Numbered from the stretch's first letter, positions 19,823 to 27,372 are shown. The stretch is DNA of 38,737 nucleotides from HGM13233 sp900762805 (GCA_937993755.1 CALKMA010000001.1:1-38737); one strand, 5' to 3'. The notes: a model not told the origin generated them from the sequence alone. Numbers and translations are program-made.

Positions 19823-20616
19823 GACCCGATTTTCCGCTGAAAGACCGCTACACGCTGGGCGACATCGCCGCCCTTGTCCATCTGCTGCGCGATCCGGTGG
19901 ACGGCTGCCCATGGGACCGTGTGCAGACCCACGAATCGATCCGAAAGAATTTTCTTGAGGAGGCTTACGAGGCCTGCGATGCCATCGACCGCGAGGACGC
20001 TGCCCTGCTGCAGGAGGAGCTTGGCGATGTGCTGCTGCAGGTGGCGCTGCACGCCGAAATGGAGAGCGAGGCCGGCCATTTCGACCTGAACGATGTGGCA
20101 GATGCCCTCTGCAAAAAGCTGATCGTCCGGCATCCGCACATTTTCGGCGACGCATCGGCGGCCGACGCCGGACAGGCACTCGACAATTGGGAGGCTATCA
20201 AGCGCGCCACCAAGGGGCAGAGAGCCGGAAGCGAGGCTATTGACGATGTGCCGAAGGCGCTGCCGGCGCTCTATAAGTGCCAGAAGGTGCAGAAGCGGGC
20301 GCATGACGCCGGCTTCGATTATCAGACGGTCTCGCAGCCGCTCGATCGTCTTCGGGACGGGGTCGCCGCGCTGGAGCGCGCCGTGTCCGGGCAGGGCGAC
20401 GTGGACAGAGCGGTCGGCGACGTGCTGTTTGCCGCTGTCAGCACGGCGCGTCTGTGTCAGGTTGACGCCGAATCGTCGGCTGCTGAAGCCTGCGAGCGGT
20501 TCAAAATAAAATTCAGGGCTGTTGAAAAAATGGCCGGGGCCGAGGGCCGGTCGATCGCCGAGTGCTCGCCCGAACAATTGCGCGGCTATTGGAATGCCGC
20601 AAAGGAAAAGGAGTAA
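19819..20616 (+). CDS. mazG: Nucleoside triphosphate pyrophosphohydrolase MazG
   Basis: 265 residues with two all-alpha MazG-type NTP-PPase halves. The N-terminal half has GCPWDRVQTHESI, EEAYE (about 47-51) and EELGD (66-70), the magnesium-binding acidic set; the second half (from ~160) is more diverged (AVGDVLFAAVS). It hydrolyses non-canonical or excess NTPs to NMP and pyrophosphate; in some bacteria this lowers alarmone levels. It overlaps the flippase by four bases and precedes hup by nine. Corresponds to Bacillus yabN without its methylase domain. Confidence 0.94.
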   Translation: MRPDFPLKDRYTLGDIAALVHLLRDPVDGCPWDRVQTHESIRKNFLEEAYEACDAIDREDAALLQEELGDVLLQVALHAEMESEAGHFDLNDVADALCKKLIVRHPHIFGDASAADAGQALDNWEAIKRATKGQRAGSEAIDDVPKALPALYKCQKVQKRAHDAGFDYQTVSQPLDRLRDGVAALERAVSGQGDVDRAVGDVLFAAVSTARLCQVDAESSAAEACERFKIKFRAVEKMAGAEGRSIAECSPEQLRGYWNAAKEKE

Positions 20617-20625
20617 ACCAGGAGA

Positions 20626-20901
20626 ATGAACAAGACAGAATTGATCCAGAAAACGGCCGAGCGTGCCGGCATCACCAAAACAGCTGCCGATGCTGCTGTC
20701 AACAGTATGCTGGAGGTCATTATCGAGGCCATCAGCGCCGGCGAGAAGGTCACAGTGACGGGCTTTGGCACCTTTGAAAGCCGCACCCGTGCGCCAAGAA
20801 CCTGCATCAACCCCAAAACGCTGAAAAAGATCGACGTGGGCGAGAGTGTCGTGCCGGTGTTCAAGGCCGGCAGCGCTTTCCGCGACGCCGTCTCAAAATA
20901 A
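20626..20901 (+). CDS. hup: HU-family DNA-binding protein
   Basis: Histone-like dimer that bends DNA. 91 residues, standard length: MNKTELIQKTAERAGITKT, the core GEKVTVTGFGTFESR and the beta-arm with the intercalating proline in INP. The arm is atypical: where most HU proteins read RxGRNPxTGE, this has RTCINPKTLKKI, replacing the usual Gly-Arg and Thr-Gly, which may alter bending or specificity. AGGAG precedes the ATG. Two bases later rqcP starts, so the genes are co-expressed. Confidence 0.94.
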   Translation: MNKTELIQKTAERAGITKTAADAAVNSMLEVIIEAISAGEKVTVTGFGTFESRTRAPRTCINPKTLKKIDVGESVVPVFKAGSAFRDAVSK

Positions 20902-20903
20902 TC

Positions 20904-21146
20904 ATGCGCATTGACAAATACCTCAAGGTGTCCCGGCTGGTCAAGCGCCGCACTGTCGCCAACGAGCTGTGCGACGCCGGAAATGTTTCGGCCAATGGGC
21001 GGCCGGTGCGTGCCTCCTACAGCGTCGGCGTCGGCGATATCATCACGCTGACGATGGGGGTGCGCACCATCAGGGTGCGCGTCGAGGAAGTGGAGGAGAG
21101 CGCCGCCAAAAACAAGGCGCGAGAGATGTACACTGTTATAGAATAG
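20904..21146 (+). CDS. rqcP: S4-domain ribosome quality-control factor RqcP (YabO)
   Basis: 80 residues, almost entirely an S4 RNA-binding domain (MRIDKYLKVSRLVKRRTVANELCDAGNVSANG). RqcP works with RqcH to add C-terminal alanine tails on stalled 50S subunits. The order mazG-hup-rqcP supports the assignment over other short S4 proteins. In Bacillus the sporulation genes yabP and yabQ and then divIC come next; here a terminator-like hairpin and an HAD gene follow. Confidence 0.92.
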   Translation: MRIDKYLKVSRLVKRRTVANELCDAGNVSANGRPVRASYSVGVGDIITLTMGVRTIRVRVEEVEESAAKNKAREMYTVIE

Positions 21147-21207
21147 AACACACGGGCGGGCTTCTGCGCTGCCGGCGGCGCTTCCTTCAGCGCCGGTATG
21201 GTCTTCT

Positions 21208-21235
21208 GCGGCTGTGCTGTGCGCAGCCGCTTTTT
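21208..21235 (+). terminator. Probable terminator after rqcP
   Basis: GCGGCTG (21208-21214) pairs with CAGCCGC (21224-21230), followed by TTTTT. The HAD gene starts 15 bases later, so read-through is likely in part. Confidence 0.6.
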
Positions 21236-21250
21236 CAAAAAAGAGGAAGT

Positions 21251-22120
21251 ATGAACGAAAGAGAATTGAGGAGGAGAGCGCGGAGCATCCGTCTGGTCGC
21301 CGCCGATATGGACGGCACGCTGCTCAATGACGCCAAGCAGCTGACAGACGTTACAAGAGAGGCCATCCGCCGTCTGGCGGCGAGCGGCCGTACCTTTTCA
21401 TTTGCCACCGGGCGGCTGTGCCCGACGCTGGCGCGCTACGCCGGGCAGCTGGGTGTCCGCTGCTATATGATCGGCGCCAACGGCGCCGAGATCGTATCGA
21501 CCGAGGGCGATGTGCTGCACCGCGCGTGTATTCCCTATGAAGAATTTTCAGTGCTTGCCGCACGCTGCGGTGCCAATGGCATCGACTATTACTGCGAGAC
21601 GGCTGAGGGTTATTATCTGCGGGCCGGTTCCTTGCTGTCGCACATTTTCGACGGCTACGACCCGTCGATGAACGCGCCGAAAATGCCGTTCAGCTGCCAC
21701 CTGCTCGACCACCGTCCGCTGGAGGAAATACGGCCGCTTCAGCTGCTCAAGGTGCTGGTCGCCAATGACCGGCCCGATATGCGCGCGCTGCTGGCCGGAT
21801 TTACGGCTGATACGCCGTCGATCGCCGTGACGCAGGCCGATCCCCGTATGCTTGAGATGATACCGGCCGCCGCCAGCAAGGGCGGGGCGCTGCGTCAGCT
21901 GGCAGAGCGTCTCGGCATCCCACAGCAGCAGGTCTGTGCCTTCGGTGATTTCGACAACGATGTCGGCATGGTCGAATGGGCGGGCCTGGGCGTTGCCATG
22001 GGAAACGCGCGTGACTGCGTCAAAGCAGTGGCGGACTGGGTGACACTCTCGAATGAAGACAACGGCGTAGCCGATTTTATCGACCGGTATATCCTGTCTG
22101 ATACGGATGAAGCGCTGTGA
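21251..22120 (+). CDS. Cof-type HAD-superfamily phosphatase
   Basis: 289 residues from ATG 21251, with AGAGGAA just upstream; the frame is open further 5' but overlaps rqcP. HAD motif I is ADMDGTLLND (nucleophile Asp19, Asp21), motif III lysine in SKGGALRQL, and motif IV GDFDNDVGM followed by GVAMGNA. The inserted alpha/beta cap places it in the Cof/IIB class, which dephosphorylates sugar phosphates, phosphorylated cofactors or FMN. Specificity cannot be read from the sequence. It follows rqcP and precedes the rplS leader, which has its own promoter. Confidence 0.92.
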   Translation: MNERELRRRARSIRLVAADMDGTLLNDAKQLTDVTREAIRRLAASGRTFSFATGRLCPTLARYAGQLGVRCYMIGANGAEIVSTEGDVLHRACIPYEEFSVLAARCGANGIDYYCETAEGYYLRAGSLLSHIFDGYDPSMNAPKMPFSCHLLDHRPLEEIRPLQLLKVLVANDRPDMRALLAGFTADTPSIAVTQADPRMLEMIPAAASKGGALRQLAERLGIPQQQVCAFGDFDNDVGMVEWAGLGVAMGNARDCVKAVADWVTLSNEDNGVADFIDRYILSDTDEAL

Positions 22121-22221
22121 GCTGCCGTGACGCGGAAGGATCCGCCGGCGGGGGCAGGATAGCAGGAAAGCGCTGCTTTTGCCGCCGCTGCAATTTTTTT
22201 GCCGAAAGCCACAATTCGTGC

Positions 22222-22250
22222 TTGCATTTGACAGGCAGATGTGATATGAT
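22222..22250 (+). promoter_or_regulatory. Promoter of rplS
   Basis: TTGCAT (22222-22227), 17-bp spacer, TATGAT (22245-22250) with an extended TGA before it. Start near 22257, leaving a ~110-nt leader. Confidence 0.72.
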
Positions 22251-22256
22251 TATTCA

Positions 22257-22367
22257 GTACGTTAAATCCTCCGGGTACGCCGGCGGGGTTAATGTTGTGA
22301 AACATTAAACGGGTAGTCCTCTGCCGCTTGTGTCAGGCACGAATACCTAATTGATTTTGGAGGAAAA
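22257..22367 (+). promoter_or_regulatory. Structured leader of rplS, probable L19 autoregulatory element
   Basis: The ~110-nt untranslated leader contains a perfect 8-bp hairpin (22289-22296 with 22301-22308, arm TTAATGTT) capped by GTGA, a GNRA-type tetraloop, followed by a GGGTAGTCCTCTGCCGC tract before the GGAGG site. Firmicutes commonly carry an L19 leader (Rfam L19_leader) by which free L19 represses its own mRNA. Identity here is by position and structure only. Confidence 0.6.
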
Positions 22368-22715
22368 ATGGACGCAATCAAGATTATGACGCAGGACAAT
22401 CTGCGTAAAGAACCGCATCAGTTTGAGATCGGTGACACGGTTCGTGTACACTGCCGCATCAAGGAAGGCGAGCGCCAGAGGATCCAGATCTTCGAGGGCA
22501 CCGTCATTGCCCGCCAGCATGGCGGCATCAGCGAGACCTTCACGGTCCGCCGCACTTCCTATGGCGTCGGTGTTGAGCGTGTTTTCCCGGTCAACTCCCC
22601 GAACGTTGAGAAGGTCGAGCTGGTTCGCCACGGCAAGGTTCGCCGCGCCAAGCTCTATTTCCTGCGCGGCAGAGTCGGCAAGGCGGCCAAGGTCAAACAG
22701 CGCCTCGCAAAATAG
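22368..22715 (+). CDS. rplS: 50S ribosomal protein L19
   Basis: 115 residues, full length, with the family blocks FEIGDTVRVHCRIKEGERQR, FEGTVIARQHGG, TVRRTSYGVGVERVFP and a basic C-terminus. L19 sits at the 30S-50S interface. GGAGG precedes the ATG. It has its own promoter, leader and terminator, and stands at the head of the lepB-rbgA-rnhB-yraN cluster. The trmD/rimM/rpsP genes that often precede rplS are absent, with the HAD gene in their place. Confidence 0.97.
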   Translation: MDAIKIMTQDNLRKEPHQFEIGDTVRVHCRIKEGERQRIQIFEGTVIARQHGGISETFTVRRTSYGVGVERVFPVNSPNVEKVELVRHGKVRRAKLYFLRGRVGKAAKVKQRLAK

Positions 22716-22722
22716 TTCAGTC

Positions 22723-22758
22723 AAAAAGGGGGCAGAGTCTTGCCCCTTTTTTATTTTT
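22723..22758 (+). terminator. Terminator of rplS
   Basis: A-rich and G-rich arm 22723-22734 pairs with 22741-22752 (one bulged G, loop GAGTCT), running into TTTTTTATTTTT. The lepB promoter elements lie inside its 3' half. Confidence 0.85.
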
Positions 22759-22768
22759 GCAATATAAT
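22740..22768 (+). promoter_or_regulatory. Promoter of lepB, nested in the rplS terminator
   Basis: TTGCCC (22740-22745), 17-bp spacer, perfect TATAAT (22763-22768). The -35 lies in the descending arm of the terminator. Confidence 0.6.
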
Positions 22769-22793
22769 AGGCAAAAGAACGGAGGTGCCGCCT

Positions 22794-23303
22794 TTGAAGG
22801 CCAAGAAAAGCAGCACGGCATTTGAGTGGATAGATTCTGTGGCGCTGGCGCTGGTCGCCGTTATCGTGCTGTTCACATTTGTCTGCCAGATGTATACAGT
22901 CGTCGGCACCTCAATGGAGCCGACGCTGTATTCCGAACAGCGGGTGCTTATCTGGAGCGCCCTCTACCAGCCCAAAAGCGGCGATATTGTCGTTGTGGAT
23001 AACCATATTGATTATGGAAAGACGCTGGTCAAACGTGTCATCGCTGTCGGCGGGCAGACCGTCACGATAGACGGTGAAACGGGCGAGCTGTTGGTGGACG
23101 GTGTCAGCGCCGGCGCCAGCCTGGATAATATCCGCGGCGACACGGTCTATCCTCTTACTGTCCCGGAGGGTTATTGCTTTGTGATGGGCGACCACCGCGG
23201 CGTGTCGCTTGACAGCCGTTATCAGCAGATCGGTCTTGTCCCGTGCAGTCATATCACGGGCCGCGTGCTGCTGCGCCTCTATCCCTTTACACTCTTTGAA
23301 TAA
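22794..23303 (+). CDS. lepB: Signal peptidase I
   Basis: Removes signal peptides of secreted proteins outside the membrane. 169 residues: one N-terminal membrane helix (about 13-32), catalytic Ser40 in GTSMEPTL, catalytic Lys80 in TLVKRVIAVGG, and the box MGDHRGVSLDSR (usually GDNR). Start is TTG 22794: GGAGGTG lies just upstream, and in-frame codons before it either fall in that site or in the rplS terminator. The single helix and size fit the Gram-positive type. Confidence 0.92.
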   Translation: MKAKKSSTAFEWIDSVALALVAVIVLFTFVCQMYTVVGTSMEPTLYSEQRVLIWSALYQPKSGDIVVVDNHIDYGKTLVKRVIAVGGQTVTIDGETGELLVDGVSAGASLDNIRGDTVYPLTVPEGYCFVMGDHRGVSLDSRYQQIGLVPCSHITGRVLLRLYPFTLFE

Positions 23304-23351
23304 AACCGGCGCCCCGCGCCGGCGCGGCTGCCGCATACAGAAGTGAGAGCT

Positions 23352-24227
23352 ATGAACAACCCGACCAACCCCGAAAATTATTCCGACCTGAGCATCCAGT
23401 GGTTTCCCGGCCACATGACCAAGACGCTGCGCATGATCGAGAAGGAGATCCAGAATGTGGACATGGTGATCGAGATCACTGACGCAAGGATCCCCGCTGT
23501 CAGCCGCAGCCCGGAGGTCGTGGCGGCTACGCGCGGCAAAAAGCGCCTGATCGTGCTGAACAAATGCGACCTCGCTGACGATGCTGCGACCTCCCGCTGG
23601 ATCCTCAGCTTTGAAAAGCAAGGCTTTCGTGCCATTGCCGTTGACAGCACCAAACGCCGTTCGGCTGAACAGGCCAAAAGCTGCATCCTTCAGCTGGCGG
23701 AGGGGCGCCCGCCGCGCGCCGGCGTCATGAAGCCGCGCGCCATGGTTGTCGGCGTGCCCAACTGCGGAAAATCGACTTTTATCAATTGCCTGGCCGGTGA
23801 AAGGGTCGCCAAGGCAGAGGACCGCCCCGGCGTCACCCGCGGCAAGCAATGGATCTCGCTCGATTTTGTCGAGCTGCTCGATGTGCCGGGGGTGCTGTGC
23901 AAAAGGTTTGATGATCAGTCGGTGGCAGCCAAGCTGGCCTTCACCGGCGCCATCAGAGACGATATTCTCGATACGGAGCTGCTGGCCGTCAAGCTGCTGG
24001 ATGTTCTCAAGACCGGCTATGCGGAGCGCCTGACCGAGCGGTACGGCATCGCCGCCGGGCCGGCCGACGACAGCTATGAGCTGCTTGAGGCTGTGGCTCG
24101 CCGCCGCGGCAAGCTGCTGCGCGGGGCGCAGCCCGACACCGAACGTGCGGCGGCTATCCTGCTTGACGAATACCGCGCCGGAAAGCTCGGAAGAATAACG
24201 CTGGAGGAGCCGGAAAATGGAAAATGA
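23352..24227 (+). CDS. rbgA: Ribosome biogenesis GTPase RbgA (YlqF)
   Basis: 291 residues of a circularly permuted GTPase: G4 (LNKCDL, 69-74) comes first, then G1 (GVPNCGKSTF, 134-143), G2 region and G3 (DVPG, 177-180), with the family N-terminus IQWFPGHMTKTLR. RbgA is needed for a late step of 50S assembly. The C-terminal helical domain binds the ribosome. ATG 23352 is preferred over the GTG three codons earlier because that GTG is part of the likely ribosome site. It overlaps rnhB by 11 bases. Confidence 0.95.
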   Translation: MNNPTNPENYSDLSIQWFPGHMTKTLRMIEKEIQNVDMVIEITDARIPAVSRSPEVVAATRGKKRLIVLNKCDLADDAATSRWILSFEKQGFRAIAVDSTKRRSAEQAKSCILQLAEGRPPRAGVMKPRAMVVGVPNCGKSTFINCLAGERVAKAEDRPGVTRGKQWISLDFVELLDVPGVLCKRFDDQSVAAKLAFTGAIRDDILDTELLAVKLLDVLKTGYAERLTERYGIAAGPADDSYELLEAVARRRGKLLRGAQPDTERAAAILLDEYRAGKLGRITLEEPENGK

Positions 24228-24822
24228 GCTGGCATTTTTTGACCGCGAGGTCCGTGCGCGGCACAGCGCGGCGGTGTTGGCCGGTGTCGATGAGGCCGGG
24301 CGCGGTCCGCTGGCCGGCCCTGTTTGCTGCGCCGCTGTTATTCTGCCGGCCGATATCACGCTGGAGGGTGTCAACGACAGCAAAAAGCTGACTGCCGGAA
24401 AGCGTGAGCAGCTTTTTTCGGTCATTACCGGAGCGGCGCTCAGCTATTCCGTTGTGTTTATTGATAATCATGTCATTGACGACATCAATATTCTTGCTGC
24501 CACCATGCGCGGTATGGTGCAGGCGGTCGCAGGGCTTTCACTGCTTCCCGAATATGTGCTGATCGACGGCGACCGCCTGCCGCCGCTTTCCGTTCCGGCC
24601 GGGGTCGTTGTCAAGGGCGACGCGCGTTCGCAGTCGATCGCGGCAGCTTCGATATTGGCTAAGGTTTCGCGTGATCGTCTGATGGCCGAGTATGACGGCG
24701 TCTACCCCGGCTACGGCTTTGCCGCGCACAAGGGCTACGGTACAAGGCAGCATTACGAGGCCATCCGCACGCTGGGACTGTGCGAGATCCACCGCAGAAG
24801 CTTTCTGAAGGGTCTGCTATGA
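24217..24822 (+). CDS. rnhB: Ribonuclease HII
   Basis: Cleaves the RNA strand of RNA-DNA hybrids and single ribonucleotides in DNA. 201 residues with the signature GVDEAGRGPLAGPV (Asp25 and Glu26), VNDSKKL, LIDGDRLP and AASILAKVSRDRLM, which supply the acidic metal ligands, plus YGFAAHKGYGT. Full length. Overlaps rbgA (11 bases) and yraN (ATGA), as usual in the rplS-lepB-rbgA-rnhB-yraN cluster. Confidence 0.96.
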   Translation: MENELAFFDREVRARHSAAVLAGVDEAGRGPLAGPVCCAAVILPADITLEGVNDSKKLTAGKREQLFSVITGAALSYSVVFIDNHVIDDINILAATMRGMVQAVAGLSLLPEYVLIDGDRLPPLSVPAGVVVKGDARSQSIAAASILAKVSRDRLMAEYDGVYPGYGFAAHKGYGTRQHYEAIRTLGLCEIHRRSFLKGLL

Positions 24823-25172
24823 ATATTGGAAAAACGGGCACAGGCGGGGAGCGGGCGGCCGAGGACTATTTGAAGCGCAGGGGCTATCGTGTTCTTGCCC
24901 GTAATTATTATACCCGCTACGGCGAGCTTGATCTTGTCGTCTGCCGGGAGGGTTATATCGTCTTTGTCGAGGTAAAAACACGCGCCGCCGGGTCACTGGT
25001 GCCGCTGGAGCAGACTGTCACACGCGCCAAGCTGACACGGCTCTACCGGGCGGCCTGCCTCTATCTGGAGGCTGCTCCCAGCGAGCTTCAGCCCCGGTTT
25101 GATTTTATTGGCGTTACCTGCTGTGACGGGCGCTATACCGTCGAGCAGCATCTTGAAAATATACTGTCATAG
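24819..25172 (+). CDS. yraN: YraN family (UPF0102) endonuclease-fold protein
   Basis: 117 residues from ATG 24819, overlapping the rnhB stop. Conserved features: GERAAEDYLKRRGYRVLARNY, GELDLVV and VFVEVKTR, a PD-(D/E)XK-like pattern (Glu, Asp, Glu-x-Lys). The family is small, widespread and without a settled biochemical role. Placement after rnhB is nearly universal in Clostridia and supports the call. Confidence 0.92.
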   Translation: MNIGKTGTGGERAAEDYLKRRGYRVLARNYYTRYGELDLVVCREGYIVFVEVKTRAAGSLVPLEQTVTRAKLTRLYRAACLYLEAAPSELQPRFDFIGVTCCDGRYTVEQHLENILS

Positions 25173-25222
25173 GCAGCCGTCCGCCGGTGCGGCCGCCGCC
25201 GTCTGAAAGGAGGTTATCCGAT

Positions 25223-25924
25223 ATGGCGCTCTATGCGATTGGGGATCTGCACCTGTCCCTCGGCGTATCCAAGCCGATGGATGTTTTTCCCGGCTGGGAC
25301 AACTATGTCGAGCGGCTGACGGCCAACTGGAACCGCGTGGTCGGCCCGGAGGATACCGTAATCATTATGGGCGATGTCTCATGGGGCATCAATTTTGAGG
25401 AGGCCGAGCCGGATTTCCGCTTTATCGACCGCGAGCTCAATGGCAGTAAGATCGTCATGAAGGGCAACCACGATTATTGGTGGAACACCATGGCGAAGAT
25501 GCAGAGCTTTCTGGCGGCGCACGATTTTTCAAGCATCCGGCTGCTGTTCAACAACGCCTATAAGGTCGATGGGCGCTGGCTCTGCGGCACCCGCGGCTGG
25601 ACGATGGACGGCTCTGACCCAGACGAGCTGAAGATCATACTGCGCGAGGCCGGCCGGCTGGAGCGCAGCCTTGCAGCCGCCGGGGAGGGGGAGCGCATCG
25701 CCTTTCTGCATTATCCGCCCATTCTCCAAAATGGCAAAAGCACGGCGATCATTGAGGTGATGAAAAAGTACGGCGTCAGGCGCTGCTACTACGGACACCT
25801 GCATGGTTCAGCCATCGCCTGGGCTGTCAACCGCGAGGTGGATGGGATAGACTATCGTCTGCTGTCAGCCGATGCACTGGGCTTTTGCCCTTATAAGATC
25901 GAGGTGAAGTGCGACAATGAGTAA
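25223..25924 (+). CDS. Calcineurin-like metallophosphoesterase
   Basis: 233 residues from ATG 25223, behind AAAGGAGG, a very strong ribosome site nine bases upstream. The dimetal motifs are all there: GDLH (Asp8, His10), MGDVSWG, KGNHDYWW, LHYPP and GHLHG. This matches a Firmicute branch of unknown substrate (annotated only as metallophosphoesterase or phosphohydrolase). It probably acts in the cytoplasm as there is no signal peptide. The next gene overlaps by eight bases, so the pair is coupled. Confidence 0.9.
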   Translation: MALYAIGDLHLSLGVSKPMDVFPGWDNYVERLTANWNRVVGPEDTVIIMGDVSWGINFEEAEPDFRFIDRELNGSKIVMKGNHDYWWNTMAKMQSFLAAHDFSSIRLLFNNAYKVDGRWLCGTRGWTMDGSDPDELKIILREAGRLERSLAAAGEGERIAFLHYPPILQNGKSTAIIEVMKKYGVRRCYYGHLHGSAIAWAVNREVDGIDYRLLSADALGFCPYKIEVKCDNE

Positions 25925-26795
25925 ATTTTACCGCCGCGCCTGGCAGGTGTGCTTCCGCGTGACCGATGGCTTCGACGGTTTGCCAACAACAGAACAGCCC
26001 TTTATCAATGTGCCCAACCCTTCCTGGGGCTGGGCGGCCGATCCGTTCCTGTTCGAACGGGACGGGCGCCTCTATCTGTTTGCCGAGTTGTTTTCCTATC
26101 TGGAACAGCGCGGATCGATCGGGTACTGTGTCTTCCAAAACGGCCGGTTCGGCCGCTGGAAGAAGGTCATCGACGAGCCCTTTCACCTCTCCTACGCCAA
26201 TATCTTTGAACAGGACGGCGAGATATGGATCTGCCCGGAGAGCTTTACCGAGAAGAAGGTCTATCTCTATCGGGCCGTCGATTTTCCTGACCGATGGGAG
26301 CGTGCCGATGTCATTGCCGAGGGGCTTCCTCTGTCCGATACGACCCTTTATCGCAGCGGCGGGCGCACCTACGGCTTTACCTTTAATCATCTTGCCCGCC
26401 CCGTCGAGCTGCTGCTGTTTGAGATGAAAGAAGGAAAAGCGGCCTTTGCTCCCGCTCCCGTTTCAACCGACAATACGCTGGCCCGCCCCGGCGGCAATAT
26501 CCTTCATACAAGCGAGGGAGATATCCGTGTCGGTCAGAACTGCGACGGACTGTATGGCAAAGGACTGGCCTTCTGCCGCATGGCGCTGGACTTTCCGCAC
26601 TATTCCGAAACGCTGCTGGCGCGCTGGTCGCCGGAAGATATCAGGCTGCAAAGGTGCCCGCGCGACCTGCGGGGGCTTCATACCTTCAACCGGCTGGGGC
26701 GGTACGAGGTCATTGATATCCAGTATTTTGAGACGCATCCGCTTGATGTGCTGGGCCGCGTGCTGACCGCTGTCCGCCGCCGGCTGTCGCGGTAG
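25917..26795 (+). CDS. Beta-propeller protein related to GINT1 N-terminal domain
   Basis: 292 residues, no signal peptide. Repeated short blade-like motifs built on Asp-Pro and aromatic residues: WAADPFLFERDGRLYLFAEL, YANIFEQDGEIWICPE, LSDTTLYRSGGRTYGFTF and NTLARPGGNILHTSEGDIRV. This pattern resembles the five-bladed, GH43-like propeller at the N-terminus of glucosamine inositolphosphorylceramide transferase (GINT1), also found alone or with formyltransferase or glycosyltransferase domains in bacteria. Here it stands alone and overlaps the metallophosphoesterase gene. A role in glycan or nucleotide-sugar handling is only a guess. The C-terminus is basic. Confidence 0.7.
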   Translation: MSKFYRRAWQVCFRVTDGFDGLPTTEQPFINVPNPSWGWAADPFLFERDGRLYLFAELFSYLEQRGSIGYCVFQNGRFGRWKKVIDEPFHLSYANIFEQDGEIWICPESFTEKKVYLYRAVDFPDRWERADVIAEGLPLSDTTLYRSGGRTYGFTFNHLARPVELLLFEMKEGKAAFAPAPVSTDNTLARPGGNILHTSEGDIRVGQNCDGLYGKGLAFCRMALDFPHYSETLLARWSPEDIRLQRCPRDLRGLHTFNRLGRYEVIDIQYFETHPLDVLGRVLTAVRRRLSR

Positions 26796-26945
26796 GCCGA
26801 CGCGAAACGCCAGGCGCCGGCTGCCTATAACCGGTGTTGGCAAGACGGGATGTGTCACGCTGCGCGGGCTCCCGTAAAAACGTCCCTGCTCCGATCATTC
26901 GCCAACGGGAGAGTCGTTGGAAGCAAGCGCCGGAAACCGGACAGG

Positions 26946-26982
26946 AAAATCCGAACGATTTCAAATCGTTCGGATTTTCTTT
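26946..26982 (+). terminator. Strong terminator after the propeller gene
   Basis: 14-bp perfect stem (26946-26959 with 26965-26978, arm AAAATCCGAACGAT), five-base loop, then CTTT. The A/T flanks would let it work on either strand. Confidence 0.85.
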
Positions 26983-27239
26983 ATGCCGCCGGCAGAATGC
27001 AACGCATTTTTCTGGTCACAATCAATAAAAAATGCTTTGGGATATGAAATAAGGCTGTCTGCCGCCGATGAACCGAATATCCGGTCGATTTTTCCATGCA
27101 CTGTGAAAGCGGATATCCTGCGTGGCTTTTTGCTTGCAGACGGGCTTGTCAGCCTATCGCGGATGAAAAGCTTAATGACCGAATACCGAAAAGACAGCCC
27201 GCCGACGGCAAGCCGCGAGAAGCCGGCGGGCTTTTATTC
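26983..27239 (+). ncRNA. Possible stand-alone structured RNA
   Basis: AT-richer than the genes around it and enclosed by two terminators. Complementary segments are nested: 27052-27062 (AGGCTGTCTGC) pairs with 27136-27141 plus 27151-27155, enclosing ATATCCG (27077-27083) and CGGATAT (27110-27116). A further hairpin GCATTTTT/AAAAATGC lies at 27004-27035. GGCTGTC (27053-27059) can instead pair with GACAGCC (27193-27199), part of the terminator arm. No convincing ORF or strong promoter. It is not tmRNA, SRP RNA or RNase P by their signature sequences. A 6S-like RNA is one option. Confidence 0.4.
27196..27239 (+). terminator. Terminator ending the possible RNA
   Basis: AGCCCGCCG (27196-27204) pairs with CGGCGGGCT (27224-27232), then TTTTATTCT. 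No plus-strand gene follows; the next gene is convergent. Confidence 0.72.
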
Positions 27240-27253
27240 TCAATTTCAAAAAG

Positions 27254-27292
27254 CTAAAAAGAAGAGCATCCGCGCCGGGAGGGTGCGGATGC
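27254..27292 (-). terminator. Terminator of the SGNH hydrolase gene
   Basis: GCATCCGC arms at 27266-27273 and 27285-27292, followed on the minus strand by TCTTCTTTTT. Confidence 0.72.
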
Positions 27293-27372
27293 AAAGCTGC
27301 TATATGGCCGCGCAACGCAAGCCGGCGCTTCTTGCTTCGGGCTTTGCCGGGCCGGCGCGGGGAGCGGCGGTA

